64,000 bases of DNA from Reticulitermes speratus (Eukaryota > Arthropoda > Insecta > Blattodea > Rhinotermitidae), in NCBI GenBank assembly GCA_021186555.1, contig JAJKFL010000005.1, positions 27,592,635-27,656,634 on the forward strand, in the 5' to 3' direction. Positions within the stretch are counted from its first letter, which is position 1. Each line of letters begins with the position of its first letter. The notes under the pieces are model-generated. The model saw only the letters and a program-made list of their open reading frames with translations. It had not been told where the DNA came from and searched no databases. A program made the translations under genes and the position numbers. This document shows positions 51,723-62,072 of the stretch, piece by piece.

Positions 51723-53130
51723 TGCCAGAGAAAAATACTGTAATTGTGTACAACACATCAATTGTTCTTACAAATTAAAACAGTAGCAAAAAAGTTCCTA
51801 TGTTAATTAAAATCTGCTAGAACATGAACCTGGGGCATATGTTAGGCTTCAGAGTGCTTCACAAAGCGCTACTCTCTTGTTACGTTGTGTCTATATTCAG
51901 AACTGCAGCCTAACAAAATAACCCAATTTGTCCATGTATATATACTGATATTACAGAAGTGCGGTGATTGAATGCGACACGTTATGTTTTTATATGCTCA
52001 TGAAAAACAGACACTTTCTTTGGCTTCTCTGTGATCAACAAATATCAGATCCTCCAGGTCTTCAGCACAGGACGACCGATACAAAGTTCAAAGTATGGTG
52101 GTATATGCAGACTGTGAATCTATGTATGTGTGTCACGGACATATGCTTGTAGGCCTATATGCACTGAAGATACATATATGGGTAGTTAATACAGACAGGC
52201 TTCGATTAACGCTCCCCTAAGCAAGGTTGTTTCGCTGTAACGCTGAGAACGTTTAGTGACCAAAGATATGACGAACGTCGCCCGGACTAGGATTAACGTT
52301 GTTTTCTCCGGAATTTTAATTCCTATTTAATTACTCCTTATGGGAAAAAGTGCTCTATTCTACGTCATTTCTCTCTACGTTGCGATTTTTAGGAACGTAA
52401 CCCCAACGTTAAACGAGGACTTAACAGGGATATGTGTGGATGTATATAGGCCTATGCTATAAGCGTGTGTGGTCATGCATGTATGTAAGTTTCTCTAGCT
52501 AACGATCCTGGTAGGTAAATGATAAAAAATTGTTACTCTGTAAGCACAGCATAACAGTTCTGGCTCATTTGCTCCCTTCTGTATAAGAATGTATCTCCAA
52601 AACCGCAAGGTTTAAGGAAACCTGTATGGAATATAAAACATGAGCTTATTTTCTCTTTGCATCCGTTACATGATATACATAATGTGTGATAGGCATTTAG
52701 CCAGCTGTGCTCGAGATGGTCATTTCAACGTGTCAGTTACTGATGTCTATTTTAACCAAAACAGGAATATGTTATCAAATGTTATGAAAATTCCGTTATA
52801 TCGAATTTCATGAAAATCCGGTCAATGGTCCTGGAGTTGCTGAGTGAACAGAGATGAACGGAATCAACAAACAGAGACTGACATGGTGAAACTAAAAGGC
52901 GCACAGTTACAAAGTTTATTTTCATTTGTACGGCCACACTGTACTTGTTCAAAAGCCGGGCCTCACACATCTTTATTCGCACTTCGGCGTACGACAATGC
53001 ACACCCTCACGATTCACACTACAATAATTATTTGTGACCCTGCGGGTTCGTCTAAGGAAAACCAACCATTTTCCTTTCCCGCGCTGAGAATCACTGCAAT
53101 ATTGCGGGTACCCTGTTGCCGGACTCAAAC
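51723..53130. other. Unassigned, no gene seen
   Basis: AT-rich; short frames only. At 52795-52860 the text 'cgaatttcatgaaaatccgg' followed by a '..ggagttgctgagtgaacaga' segment resembles the tail of repeat F. I see no other boundary. Confidence 0.3.
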
Positions 53131-53360
53131 TTAACCCTTCAAAGTACAGTCGTAAATTTATGTACCACCGATCTGAACATTCAAAACTCTGAATTTTGTC
53201 CAAGGGCTGTATTTATTCGTTTCGTACGATTCTCAGAATAAGCACAAACCATTTCCTCAAACAGCATTGACCGGCTATCACTGTGCAGCGCTTTCCGTGA
53301 GGTAGGAACTGAATTTTTAAATACTACGAAGATGAATTTAATAGTTCAAAGGGTTAATCT
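53131..53360 (+). repeat. Repeat E copy, near full length, plus strand
   Basis: Ordered blocks: 'cccttcaaagtacagtcgtaaatttatgtaccaccgatctgaacattcaaaactctgaattttgtcc', 'tttcgtacgattctcagaataagcacaaaccatttcctcaaacagcattgaccggc', 'gtgaggtaggaactgaatttttaaatactacgaag'. With the 9.7 and 60.7 kb copies this defines the family. Confidence 0.65.
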
Positions 53361-54249
53361 GACCCAGAGGAACTGTTAGGAACTATGCCAACACCATCAT
53401 TCGTGTTGCTACTGTTGCCGTTAGTGCTTGCTGATTTGTATGCACTCACTACGTCATTAAGATGTTCTATATAACCAAAATATCTGAATCGCCCATTTCT
53501 ACGCTGCAGAACTTCCTTTCAGAAACGTAACCAAAATTCTACTACTGAATTCATGTATATATTTATTACGTAACCAACATAATACACCGTAACATATAAG
53601 ATGTACGTAATAGTCAATGTTACACCGTAACTATAACATGCTTTGGTTCTTACAGAACCATTATCAAAGAGTCACAAGTAATGTGTGCGAGTAGTGTACG
53701 TAGGATATATGTGCATATAATCATATCGATATTGTGTAACTTATATAGCAATGTAATGCAAGATGTCAAAATATCCACTCAGTGTTGGCCACGTTCAGTA
53801 TTATAGCGCCATCCGCACTTAGCGCCCATGGAAGTCTGTGAGCGGAAATTCCCTATTATACACTATTTCAATTTACCCCAAACTTCAATATGCCGTCTCC
53901 CTCGACATACTGCCACAAACTGTGGTGTAAAAACAGTGGCGGTATATCGCAGTTTGTCTGTAGGACTACACACATTCCATTTCGCCTTACTATGAGTTGT
54001 GTTTTACAGACGGCAACCACTGAGCAAACTGGGATACCTATACAGGCCTAGTTGTATATTAACATAACTTATGTATACTCGTACATCAAACCTGCGATTC
54101 TACGGTTATTGTCACGAATCACAGCAAAATACAAAACACAACCCGAGTTAATGCAGCATATACCTTTGTTACAACTTTAGGATCTCCTCCTTTCGTATGA
54201 CTTCCGACGACAAATATTCTTTAACCAACTCAGCACATAAACTCACAAA
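53361..54249. other. Unassigned, AT-rich
   Basis: No frame longer than about 60 codons and no recognised element. Confidence 0.35.
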
Positions 54250-54510
54250 TTAACTCCCTGGTACCTGCAGCCGAAGGTTTGACACCGTTAATACAAACGC
54301 TCATCCCAACCACGGCACACGATTCTGAACCAGTTCCACTCACCTCCATACATCCTTCTTATCTTATTCTCGCAACTTATCCGTCTCCTAAGTGGCCACT
54401 TTTCAAATATCCCAACCAAACTTCTGTACGAATCTCCTGTCACTCCAGTTCCAGTGACACCACCAGCTCAGCGCAGCATCCCGGACTTCACTATCCAAAC
54501 AACACTCAGT
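54250..54510 (-). mobile_element. Old LINE 3' relic, minus strand (tentative)
   Basis: The plus strand has 'ccgaaggtttgacaccgttaatacaaacgctc', 'tctcctaagtggcc' and 'cccaaccaaacttctgtacgaatctcc'. These blocks fall in the same order as in the 5.5 and 24.9 kb LINE tails, but with low identity. Confidence 0.4.
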
Positions 54511-54774
54511 GACATGCATAGTCTACCTCGTGCAAGTCCCTCGTTACGCCACCATCAATTCAACCCATCAGGGTTGAAAACAAATTAAAATGCTCCTTCC
54601 GTCCTTATGTCGGACATCCCTGGCATCTTCTATGCTTCCATTTACATAGGTACTGCTGGTTAAAAATTCAGTCTTCAGGTACTTTTTGCAAACATTCCAG
54701 CTTCTTGTGAGATTTAAAGTTCTCATAAGGGAGAAAATCTTCTGAGGCTTAACACTGTGAAGTTTACAGACATA

Positions 54775-54870
54775 TCCTAAAGATGAAAGCAGCAGGTTTC
54801 TCCAAAACGTTGTTACCAGCCTAACAAACCGCAAGGCATCTCATCCCAGAAGACCGCAATATTGGTTCAA
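54775..54870 (+). repeat. Family S copy, plus strand
   Basis: 'cctaaagatgaaagcagcaggtttctccaaaacgttgttaccagcctaacaaaccgcaaggcatctcatcccagaagaccgcaata'. The core and 3' end are both present, and the core closely resembles the copy at the edge of the 46 bp array ('cctgaagatgaaagctaaaggttcctctgaaacg'). Confidence 0.65.
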
Positions 54871-54996
54871 GCTATTCTTTACGGTTCCCTGTTGGTGGTG
54901 TCTTCTCTAGCATCATCGCTTGCATGAGGTCGAATGCCTTCATTACTGTTATGAGTAGTGATTCTACAGCATATCCTGTTCATCATTACGTAACAG

Positions 54997-55089
54997 GCAA
55001 AGCTATCCCTGCGCTTAATTAGTTACGCCCCAAGCCAGCATAACGTATGGGGAAGTGCATGTAATAGCTCCATCCTTTAATAATCTTCT
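54997..55089 (-). mobile_element. SINE-A, part 1 (interrupted by SINE-C)
   Basis: The plus strand 'gcaaagctatccctgcgcttaat', 'gtatggggaagtgcatgtaatagctccatcctttaa' corresponds to the SINE-A 3' tail. The family continues after the SINE-C insertion. Confidence 0.65.
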
Positions 55090-55103
55090 ATACAAGATGC
55101 AGG

Positions 55104-55367
55104 CCGATCCCAGTGGCCGTGCGATCTAAGGCGTGTGTCTGCGGCCGCTCGCTTACTAGGATCGTGGGTTCGAATCCCACCGGGGGCATGGATGTCTGTC
55201 TCTTGTGAGTGTTGTGTGTTGTCAGGTAGAGGTCTCTGCGACGAGCTGGTCCCTCGTCCAGAGGAGTCCTACCGAGTGTCGTGTGTCTAAAGTGTGTGAT
55301 CGTGAAACCTCGAAATGAGGAGGCCTAGGCACCCGAAAAGGGGCTGTTGAGCCATAGGAAAAAAAAA
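55104..55367 (+). mobile_element. SINE-C copy, plus strand, nested in SINE-A
   Basis: Head 'ccgatcccagtggccgtgcgatctaagg' and box B 'gtgggttcgaatcccaccg'. Body 'ggatgtctgtctcttgtgagtg', 'gtagaggtctctgcgacgagctggtccctcgtcc'. Tail 'ggggctgttgagccatagg' then A-run. Flanks 'atacaagatgcagg' (55090-55103) and 'atacaagatgtagg' (55368-55381) are a 14 bp duplication with one change. Confidence 0.95.
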
Positions 55368-55381
55368 ATACAAGATGTAGG

Positions 55382-55520
55382 TGAATAATGAGCTTCATGC
55401 CCCCGACTGGTTTACCCACGGGGAAAAACCCCCCCGCACCCATTGTACATCACACTGGCAGGACCCAAAAATCGTACTGGAAGAGGTGGGGACATGAAGT
55501 CTCTGGGTATGCAATAGGGG
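55382..55520 (-). mobile_element. SINE-A, part 2
   Basis: 'tgaataatgagcttcatgcccccgactggtttacccacggggaaaaacccccccgcacccattgtaca' and 'actggaagaggtgggga' continue the copy begun at 54997. The tRNA head is missing or heavily decayed. Confidence 0.65.
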
Positions 55521-55632
55521 CTCACCTAAATTTCCGACTTACTTCACTTCTCTTAGGTTGAAAAACTATCTGATTATTTCATTTTCCTGCAGTTGTAATT
55601 TACAGCATTTGTTTAAAAGTGAACGCAGTCAA

Positions 55633-55900
55633 AGCCGATTCCAGTGGCCGCGCGGTCTAAGGCGTGGGTCTACGGCCGCTCGCTTACTAGGATTGTGGGT
55701 TCGAATTCCGCCGGGGGCAAGGATGTCTGTCTCTTGTGAGTGTTGTGTGTTGTCAGGTAGAGGTCTCTGCGTCGGGCTGGTCACTCGTCCAGAGGAGTCC
55801 TACCGAGTGTGCTATGTCTAACATGTGATAGTGAAGCCTCGAAAAATGAGGCGGCCTAGGCCCCCAAGGGGCTGTCGAGCCTTTGGGAGGGGAAAAAAAA
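55633..55900 (+). mobile_element. SINE-C copy, plus strand, with target duplication
   Basis: Head 'cagtggccgcgcggtctaagg' and box B 'gtgggttcgaattccg'. The body and tail are as in the neighbouring copy at 55.1 kb, ending 'aaggggctgtcgagcctttggg' and an A-run. Flanking 'gcagtcaa' at 55625-55632 and 55901-55908. Two SINE-C copies thus lie within 0.8 kb in the same orientation. Confidence 0.93.
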
Positions 55901-55919
55901 GCAGTCAAGCCAAACGGCG

Positions 55920-56655
55920 GCTTAAACCTCAGGCTGTGCGCGGCCCCTGGCATTGGTCACCGGGCTTCTAGCAGGAGACGTTATTAGCGTTTGCGAGTGA
56001 CATAACAGAAACAGAGACGGGTAGAAAAACAATGTCATACAAATGACAGAAATATGTGTAGAAACGATTTTCTTAAAACATATTTTATTATACGTGTCAA
56101 CGTTGCTAAATAAACGTGGCTGCGCAGTCCTACCGTTCGTTGTGGGAAACAAGAAGCTGTCAGCTGGCGTGTCACCTCATTAGTGTCCCGTCATATTACT
56201 GCGACGAAACTCACCTGCAAAAAAAAAAGAATAAAGAAAAATGACTTGGACAGTTAATCAATACCTGGCAACCCAGCAGAATTCCCCTTGCAAATATTGC
56301 GGCAAAACTGGGATATAGCTGTCAGGGATGGGTGTGGCTTCCGGCATTACGATTCCTTACATGAGTGGGAAGAACATTCTTGTATAATACTAATACAAAT
56401 GTAAGTACGAAAGTATCTACACTCCTTGTAGCACTCGACGCGCCCAAAAACGTCTAAAAACAGTTTTAAACAGCGTGTCTACAAGAATGATAACAGTTCT
56501 TTTCTGTTGCATTCGAAAGTCCTAGCATGAGAGAAAAGAGCACTATTAAAACTGATCTTACTACAGACACCCATAAACGCTCCAAAAGACACATGGAATA
56601 AACAGAAACCTCCCTGAGGCAAATTCCCCTGGTCCCAAGAATATAAAAAAAAAGA
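55920..56655. other. Unassigned, no gene seen
   Basis: Short frames only. I recognise no domain and no element boundary. Confidence 0.3.
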
Positions 56656-56661
56656 ATAAAT

Positions 56662-56938
56662 AAAGGTAAAGTTGTTCCTGTGCACGCCATAAAGGAATAC
56701 GGGGGAAATGGAGGTATAGCTCCACTCATTCTTATCTTCGGCACTAGATGGAGATGAGTGATCAATTTCACGCCCCGGCTGCTTTACGCCGGGTAACCAC
56801 TAAACAGGGGGCTGGGTGGGCCCCAAAACCGATCCTGAAGTCTTGGAGAACGAAAAGTCTATGCTCCTACCGTGATTCGAACGCCGCATCAATCAGCCCG
56901 CAGCCTGATCACTATACCGACTACACTATCCTCGCTCC
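56662..56938 (-). mobile_element. SINE-A copy, minus strand, complete
   Basis: On the plus strand: 'aaaggtaaagttgttcctgtgcacgccataaagg', 'atggaggtatagctccactcattctta', 'cggctgctttacgccgggtaa', 'cagggggctgggtgggcccc', box B complement 'ccgtgattcgaacgccgcatc' and box A complement 'cactataccgactacactatcc'. Confidence 0.9.
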
Positions 56939-57164
56939 AGACACAGAAAAGAACACCCGTAATAAACATAAACGGAGAATGTGGCAGCAGAAAACAAGGG
57001 GAGAGGGAAACAAGAATTTAATAGGAAACAAAGTCTGCCTGAACATTTCTTCTGATATCGTTTCTTGCCGTTCTGTTTCCATGGAGTCTGTCTAAGAAAG
57101 AACAGTGTGTCATAAATGTAAAAGAACCGAGATAGACCAGCGATAAAACATGTGCAAATAATTT

Positions 57165-57265
57165 AATTCCTTAAGGACAGAAAGAAAGGTGAGAAGGGAG
57201 AAAAGAAAAGAAGAAATAAAAGGAAAAAAGTGGATTAAGGAAATAGAGAAACAAGTGTGAATATG
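57165..57265 (+). repeat. Purine-rich tract
   Basis: About 100 bp dominated by A and G ('agaaagaaaggtgagaaggg' and onward). Simple composition, non-coding. Confidence 0.6.
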
Positions 57266-57361
57266 TACACCTCACCAACAATAGAGGGTAGGCCTACATA
57301 TTCACAATGGATTTCTGAATTATGATTTGGGCCATAAATAATTAAGTGGAGCAAAACACAA

Positions 57362-57575
57362 AAGTAAAGTTGTGTGATTAACTAAATACCACACCAAGAA
57401 AAAGTATGGATGACTGGATGTAAGCTCCACGCTCCGACCGTTTTGCTCTCTGGGAAAGAAACCCGGCTACCCCACTTTATGAGACTGGGTGAGCCCCACA
57501 GACGGCCTGGAAACAGTGGTTACGAAGAGAAGGACAGGCCTACATTTTCCTGCAGTAGGGGATAGAGCCTCCGTG
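57362..57575 (-). mobile_element. SINE-A, part 1 (interrupted by hAT MITE 5)
   Basis: On the plus strand: 'aaagtaaagttgtgtgatt', 'gatgtaagctccacgctccgaccgttttgctctctgggaaagaaacccggctaccc', 'gagactgggtgagcccca' and 'gcagtaggggatagagcctccgtgatc' (box B region). The family resumes at 57916. Confidence 0.75.
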
Positions 57576-57583
57576 ATCTAGAC

Positions 57584-57907
57584 CAGCGGTCGCCAACCGG
57601 TGGTCCGCGGACCACTGATGGTCCGCGAGAAAATTTTGGTGGTCCGTGGAGAAATTTGGACATTATTTGCAATTTTTATGTTTATTATACTGTTTCATTA
57701 TATTCTGATTCGTCTTCGCAACAAATATCACACTAATAATTTTGTTATAATTAAACAAGTGTATTTAATATTAATGAAATGGAACTTTTATGATCATTAT
57801 TTTATATATGTTTGTACCTTTTTAAAAAAAAATTCATGTTAGTGGTCCGCGGGATTCAAAATTGTGAGTTTAGTGGTCCGTGAGGTCCGAATGGTTGGCG
57901 ACCGCTG
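57584..57907. mobile_element. hAT MITE 5 (324 bp), nested in SINE-A
   Basis: Perfect 15 bp terminal inverted repeats: 'cagcggtcgccaacc' at 57584-57598 and its reverse complement at 57893-57907. Perfect 8 bp target duplication 'atctagac' at 57576-57583 and 57908-57915. Subterminal 'ggtggtccg' and 'agtggtccg' motifs repeat near both ends (at least six 'ggtccg' copies). The AT-rich interior has only a chance 80-codon frame. Termini and target length are diagnostic of hAT. Confidence 0.97.
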
Positions 57908-57915
57908 ATCTAGAC

Positions 57916-57948
57916 CGTAGCCTAGTCATTGAGACACCTGTGTCAAGC
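57916..57948 (-). mobile_element. SINE-A, part 2 (tRNA head)
   Basis: 'cgtagcctagtcattgagac' is the SINE-A box A complement, completing the copy cut by MITE 5. Confidence 0.65.
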
Positions 57949-58430
57949 AGAAATTGATCTGAATCTTTTCTGGCGTTTATGTACTGTACTGCGAACACAT
58001 TTCTTTACAGCTTTCTTGTTACAGCGGCCGTTCTACACAGGAAACTCTCTCGCTCAAACGACCAAAATCCTTTTACCTTTGGACGGCGCAGAAAACTGCA
58101 CACGTCGCACGTTTCCTCAACTAATCTACTGCTCAACCTTTATATCCACTCCATAGTTAGGGCCTGCGTTCTAGCTGTTAAACTTTTAATGACCCCTTTC
58201 CTTCCACAATGTTGCTTCGGACGGTTCCTGGACCGAACTCTGGTTCACTCTTTCACTTCTCTTAAGCCAACACTGAAAATGTCACACTTTTATTCTCTTG
58301 CACCGAACTTCGCAATCGAGTGCTGCTTCGTAGTGGGGACAGCCCGGGTGTAAATCTTAGCCCAGAAAGCGGCGATCCTGACTTATGTTTCTCCTTACTT
58401 TTCTCAGACCCTCGCAAGCAAATATCAGGG

Positions 58431-58713
58431 TTTTGTTTTGAGGTGAAGGGCCCCGAAGCAGATGCTAAGGACGCAACGCAGCCTTGAGGCTTATTGTGCA
58501 ATCCTGTGATGAAGATGATCAATTTTTCTTTCATTTTTCCGTGTAATGGAGCACCGGTGGAATGACACTGACAGGAGAAAACCGAAGTACTCGGGAAAAA
58601 CCTGTCCCAGTGCCATTTTGTCCACCACAAATCCCACATGGACTGACCCGGGATCGAACCCGGACTTCTGCGGTTGGAGGCCGGCGACTAACCGCCTGAG
58701 CCATGGCACGGCC
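58431..58713 (-). mobile_element. SINE-D copy, minus strand, with target duplication
   Basis: On the plus strand: 'gaggtgaagggccccg' (tail complement), 'gccttgaggcttattgtgcaatcctgtgatgaagatgatc', 'ccgtgtaatggagcaccggtggaatgac', 'aacctgtcccagtgccattttgtccaccacaaatcccacatggactgacccgggatcgaacccgg' (box B) and 'gactaaccgcctgagccatggcacggc' (box A). 'aaatatcaggg' lies at 58420-58430 and 58714-58724, a perfect 11 bp duplication. Confidence 0.96.
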
Positions 58714-58962
58714 AAATATCAGGGTCGCAACTTCAAATTATATACAACAGCTTTCTGCACGTCTTTTCGAATTCGTTATCAGTAACAGACCTATCATGTG
58801 ACGCTAGTCTGGGCAGATGATAGTTGTTTTAAACAAACCGGAAATAAACATACCAGTCTTGACTTATTGAATTAGGGCCTATACCATACAGTGCAACAGA
58901 AATACACCGTGATACGATTTTAAAGGCAACTCAATATTTCTGGGATTTTACACTGTAGAATA

Positions 58963-59238
58963 TTTTTATTTTCTTTTTTGTTTCTGTGGCGCAACAACCA
59001 GAGTCGGGTCTAGTCCGCCTCATTTTTGAGGTTTCTAGCTCACATACAATTAGACACACACCCGGTAGGACTCCTCTAGACGAGTGAACAGCCCGTCGCA
59101 TACGCCACTACCTGCACAACACACAACAAACACAACAGACGAACATCCATGCCCTCAGTGGGATTCGAAACCGCGATCCCAGTAATCAAGCGGCTGCAGA
59201 CCTACGACTTAGGCCGCACGGCCACCGGGAACGGCCCG
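58963..59238 (-). mobile_element. SINE-C copy, minus strand, with target duplication
   Basis: On the plus strand: T-rich tail complement, 'tctgtggcgcaacaacc', 'ggtaggactcctctagacgag', 'acacaacagacgaacatccatgccc', box B complement 'gtgggattcgaaaccgcgatccc' and box A complement 'cttaggccgcacggccac'. 'ctgtagaata' occurs at 58953-58962 and 59239-59248, a perfect 10 bp duplication. Confidence 0.94.
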
Positions 59239-59399
59239 CTGTAGAATAAAACGTTCTGTTACGAGAATCGGTCAATAAACTATCATCCTGTACAGCTAAT
59301 AGCTAATTATGATTTGTTTAACGGCTGGGATTGTTTAAAACAAAATACCGATTAGTTATTACTTGGTTGCGGTAAATTCGTCAATCTCGAGAATAACGT

Positions 59400-59560
59400 T
59401 TGTATTGCATGCACACTGTGCCTATATATGTTTCGTACACAATTCAAAACTAACAGCGATTTCCTTAAACGGCATTAACCGGTTCGTCTTTGTAACTGGG
59501 ACGTAGCGTGTCTTTTTAAATATAATTTAAATGCATTTCAGGCTTCAAAAAGGAAAGCAG
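59400..59560 (+). repeat. Repeat E copy, plus strand
   Basis: 'gtttcgtacacaattcaaaactaacagcgatttccttaaacggcattaaccggttcgtctttgtaactgggacg' is the central block of repeat E, well kept. The flanking blocks are weaker. Confidence 0.6.
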
Positions 59561-59837
59561 CCAGTAGGCCATACATTTCACCTCTAATCCTCTATGTATT
59601 ATAAATTAAGAAGGAAACAATTCTGTTTCCTAACGACTAATTTAAACAAACGTGAAAATACAGTGTAGCCCTTCGGGTTGCAACAATGATTAATTTACTG
59701 GTAGAAGAGAACCTTAAAGATGTAGTCAGTCAGTTACTTGCATTGAAAAGTCGTTGAGTTCCATCTGTAGTTTACGTTCTTTCTTTACACTTAGAAACTA
59801 CGACTAAGCATAAACACAAATAGAAAAATTACTGTTC

Positions 59838-59862
59838 CACACACACACACACACACACACAC
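59838..59862 (+). repeat. (CA)n microsatellite
   Basis: Twelve CA units. Confidence 0.97.
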
Positions 59863-59879
59863 GACACCAGGCAATTCCA

Positions 59880-60115
59880 TGGGAGTCCTTTAGAAGCTAA
59901 GAGCAGCTCAGCTAGTCGAGATAATTTCATGCCTTTTATGGAAACCAAAAGTTGATTAACTTATTCGCAAAATCCCGCCAGTGATCACTTTCATAAGCCA
60001 CCTGAATCCTGTCTAGAACCTCACACTATTTAATATTTTCTTTAATATAAATTCCTTCTATTTATGCCTGGATCTTTCAAGTGATCTATTTCTTGCACGT
60101 ATTATAATTTTTTAT
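59880..60115 (-). mobile_element. Old LINE 3' relic, minus strand
   Basis: The plus strand has 'gggagtcctttagaagctaagagcagctcagctagtcgagataatttcatgccttttatggaaacc', 'aaaatcccgccagtgatcactttcataagccacctgaatcctg' and 'tttatgcctggatctttcaagtgatct'. All blocks are in the order of the 24.9 kb LINE tail. It is diverged. Confidence 0.65.
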
Positions 60116-60544
60116 GTTTGCCTCCACTCTCCCACGCGTACTTATATATGAGAAGCAAGCTCAACAGTGTCACATGACTGAAAACGAGATTTTCGCCTTC
60201 GGGAGGTCAATCGCAATTACCGGGGAGCAAAACAGTGTTGCCATTAGCCATGAACATACACAACTCACATTGAATCAAAGTCAAGTCCTTCCACTATAAT
60301 CGATGTGGCTGTGAATTAGCAAACAAATATCTTAATGGATATCACAGATGAAACTTGAAGTGTGGACCCAACATTTAACACTTCCACAGAGTAATGGAAA
60401 CATGCCCTAAACTCGAGCCCTTTGGTATCCACAGCCCACACGCCTTCATACCAAGATTCTACGTTGTAACTAGAAATCCACGGAACGGTCTGAAATTCCA
60501 TTAACGCAAGAACACTCTGAAGTCTGAAATTCATGTACATAATG

Positions 60545-60740
60545 TATAACCACACAGTTCCTACCTCACAAAAACAGAATGGGACTCCGTTACAAAGGCC
60601 AACTATTTAATGACGTTTGGGGGAAATAGTTGTTTATTTCGAAAACCACATGAAACACGTAATCTGCTTCATGGGAATAATGCAGTGTTTCTGAAAGTTA
60701 AAGCAAATGGCACACACAGTAAATGTTGTACTACGCTTTA
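60545..60740 (-). repeat. Repeat E copy, minus strand
   Basis: On the plus strand: 'cacagttcctacctcacaaaaacagaatgggactccgttacaaaggccaactatttaatgacg', the reverse complement of the repeat E middle and 3' blocks. It faces the plus-strand copy that starts at about 60.74 kb, so the two are tail-out inverted neighbours. Confidence 0.55.
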
Positions 60741-60958
60741 AAGTCTAGTGGTTATTTTAAGTACCACTGGGTTTAAAATTCAAAAATTCTACACTGTCCA
60801 CAGAGCGCTATGTGTGGTTCTCGGAACAAACAGCGATTATTTCGCTAAATAACATCAACCGATTGGTTTTTATAACCGAGATGCAGTATGTTCACTGCGC
60901 GGTACGAGCTGAGTGTTTAACTACAGTTCGGGTTAAACTCCGTCTTCAAAGGGGAAAT
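60741..60958 (+). repeat. Repeat E copy, plus strand
   Basis: Ordered blocks 'agtggttattttaagtaccactgggtttaaaattcaaaaattctacactgtccacagagcg', 'ggttctcggaacaaacagcgattatttcgctaaataacatcaaccgattggtttttataaccgagatgcagt' and 'gtttaactacagttcgggttaaactccgtcttcaaa'. Confidence 0.65.
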
Positions 60959-61639
60959 AGAACTGATAGATACATCTGGTCAGTCCAGAATGCCAACACG
61001 GTAAACAAATTGAGTAATACTTAAAGTCTAAACTTAAAAGTAGCCTAAATTTTAACAGTGGTAGTATCACTGTCTATGTTATATATGTAATGGCGTATAT
61101 CATTATGGTTCTGGAACCAGAACCTCATTCCGAGAAATCAGGATGAATTACATGTAGGTGAATATGGCATTAAAGCAACAAGGCTGTTACGCGACTCGCT
61201 CTACCCTAATCCTCCATGTTCGTTAGGGTTACAACCAAATTACTACGAGTAACATTTTGTATTTTAATTTAGATTTATCTGTACACGCAGCTAACATCCT
61301 GGTGCGCGTGGAGCGCCCGTTCAGATCTCACTGTCCGTCTGCTCGTCTGCATGCACGAACATGTACAGAAACGTTGGAAGCATTTTCATAAATTGTATGT
61401 TACTCTTAACATAAAATTCATGAAAATTCTTTCAGCGTTTCTCTAGATGTTTATGTATACAGACCGGCACACAGACAGTGAGATTTGACCGGGTGCTCCA
61501 AACGGTTGTGAACACACCAGAATGTTAGCTACGTGTACAGTTAAATCTAAATTAAATAACACTTAATTTTTTGTTAAAAACATACAACGGACACTGCACA
61601 CGAAGACCAACATGCTTTTCTGTGCTCATTTCGAGCTTA

Positions 61640-61872
61640 ATCCTTTAAATCCTAGTGGTTACTTTACGTGCCCCCCCCCCCCCAGGTTTAACGTTAAAAA
61701 ATTCCACATTCTGTCCACGGACTGCAGTTATGTGTTTTGCATGTACCTCCGTAAAAACAACCCTTACTTCTCTACATACAATGAAGAGGATGGTTTTTGT
61801 AATCCAAACGCAGTGTGTTTACTGCGCGGCACGAACTAATTCCGGTTAAATTCAGTCTTCCAGAGAGATATC
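61640..61872 (+). repeat. Repeat E copy, plus strand, with C13 tract
   Basis: Same subfamily as the 60.74 kb copy: 'tagtggttactttacgtg', C13 (61671-61683), 'aggtttaacgttaaaaaattccacattctgtccacggactg', 'gtttttgtaatccaaacgcagtgtgtttactgcgcggcacgaactaattccggttaaattcagtcttcca'. The shared 'ttcactgcgcggtacgagctgag/tttactgcgcggcacgaacta' block is absent from other copies, which defines a subfamily. Confidence 0.65.
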
Positions 61873-62035
61873 GATAATATTTATAGGGGCGAAAAATGTT
61901 TCGAACATTCGTTGTACACAAAAAAGAAACACATTTTACGACCAACATAACTTACCCGCAAGTCTTACGGTTTTTGAGAAATTAATCACGAACTGTTACA
62001 ATATGTATGTTTCCAAACTTGTATGTTCAGACCTT

Positions 62036-62072
62036 GATTTCCGGCTTCCGCCGCGATGTTGATGAGATCTGC
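62036..62072 (+). repeat. 37 bp block shared with 33.16 kb
   Basis: It contains 'cggcttccgccgcgatgttg' followed by 'atgagatctgc'; 36 of 37 bases are the same as 33155-33191. This is the only strongly conserved part of what must be a larger old repeat. Confidence 0.8.
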
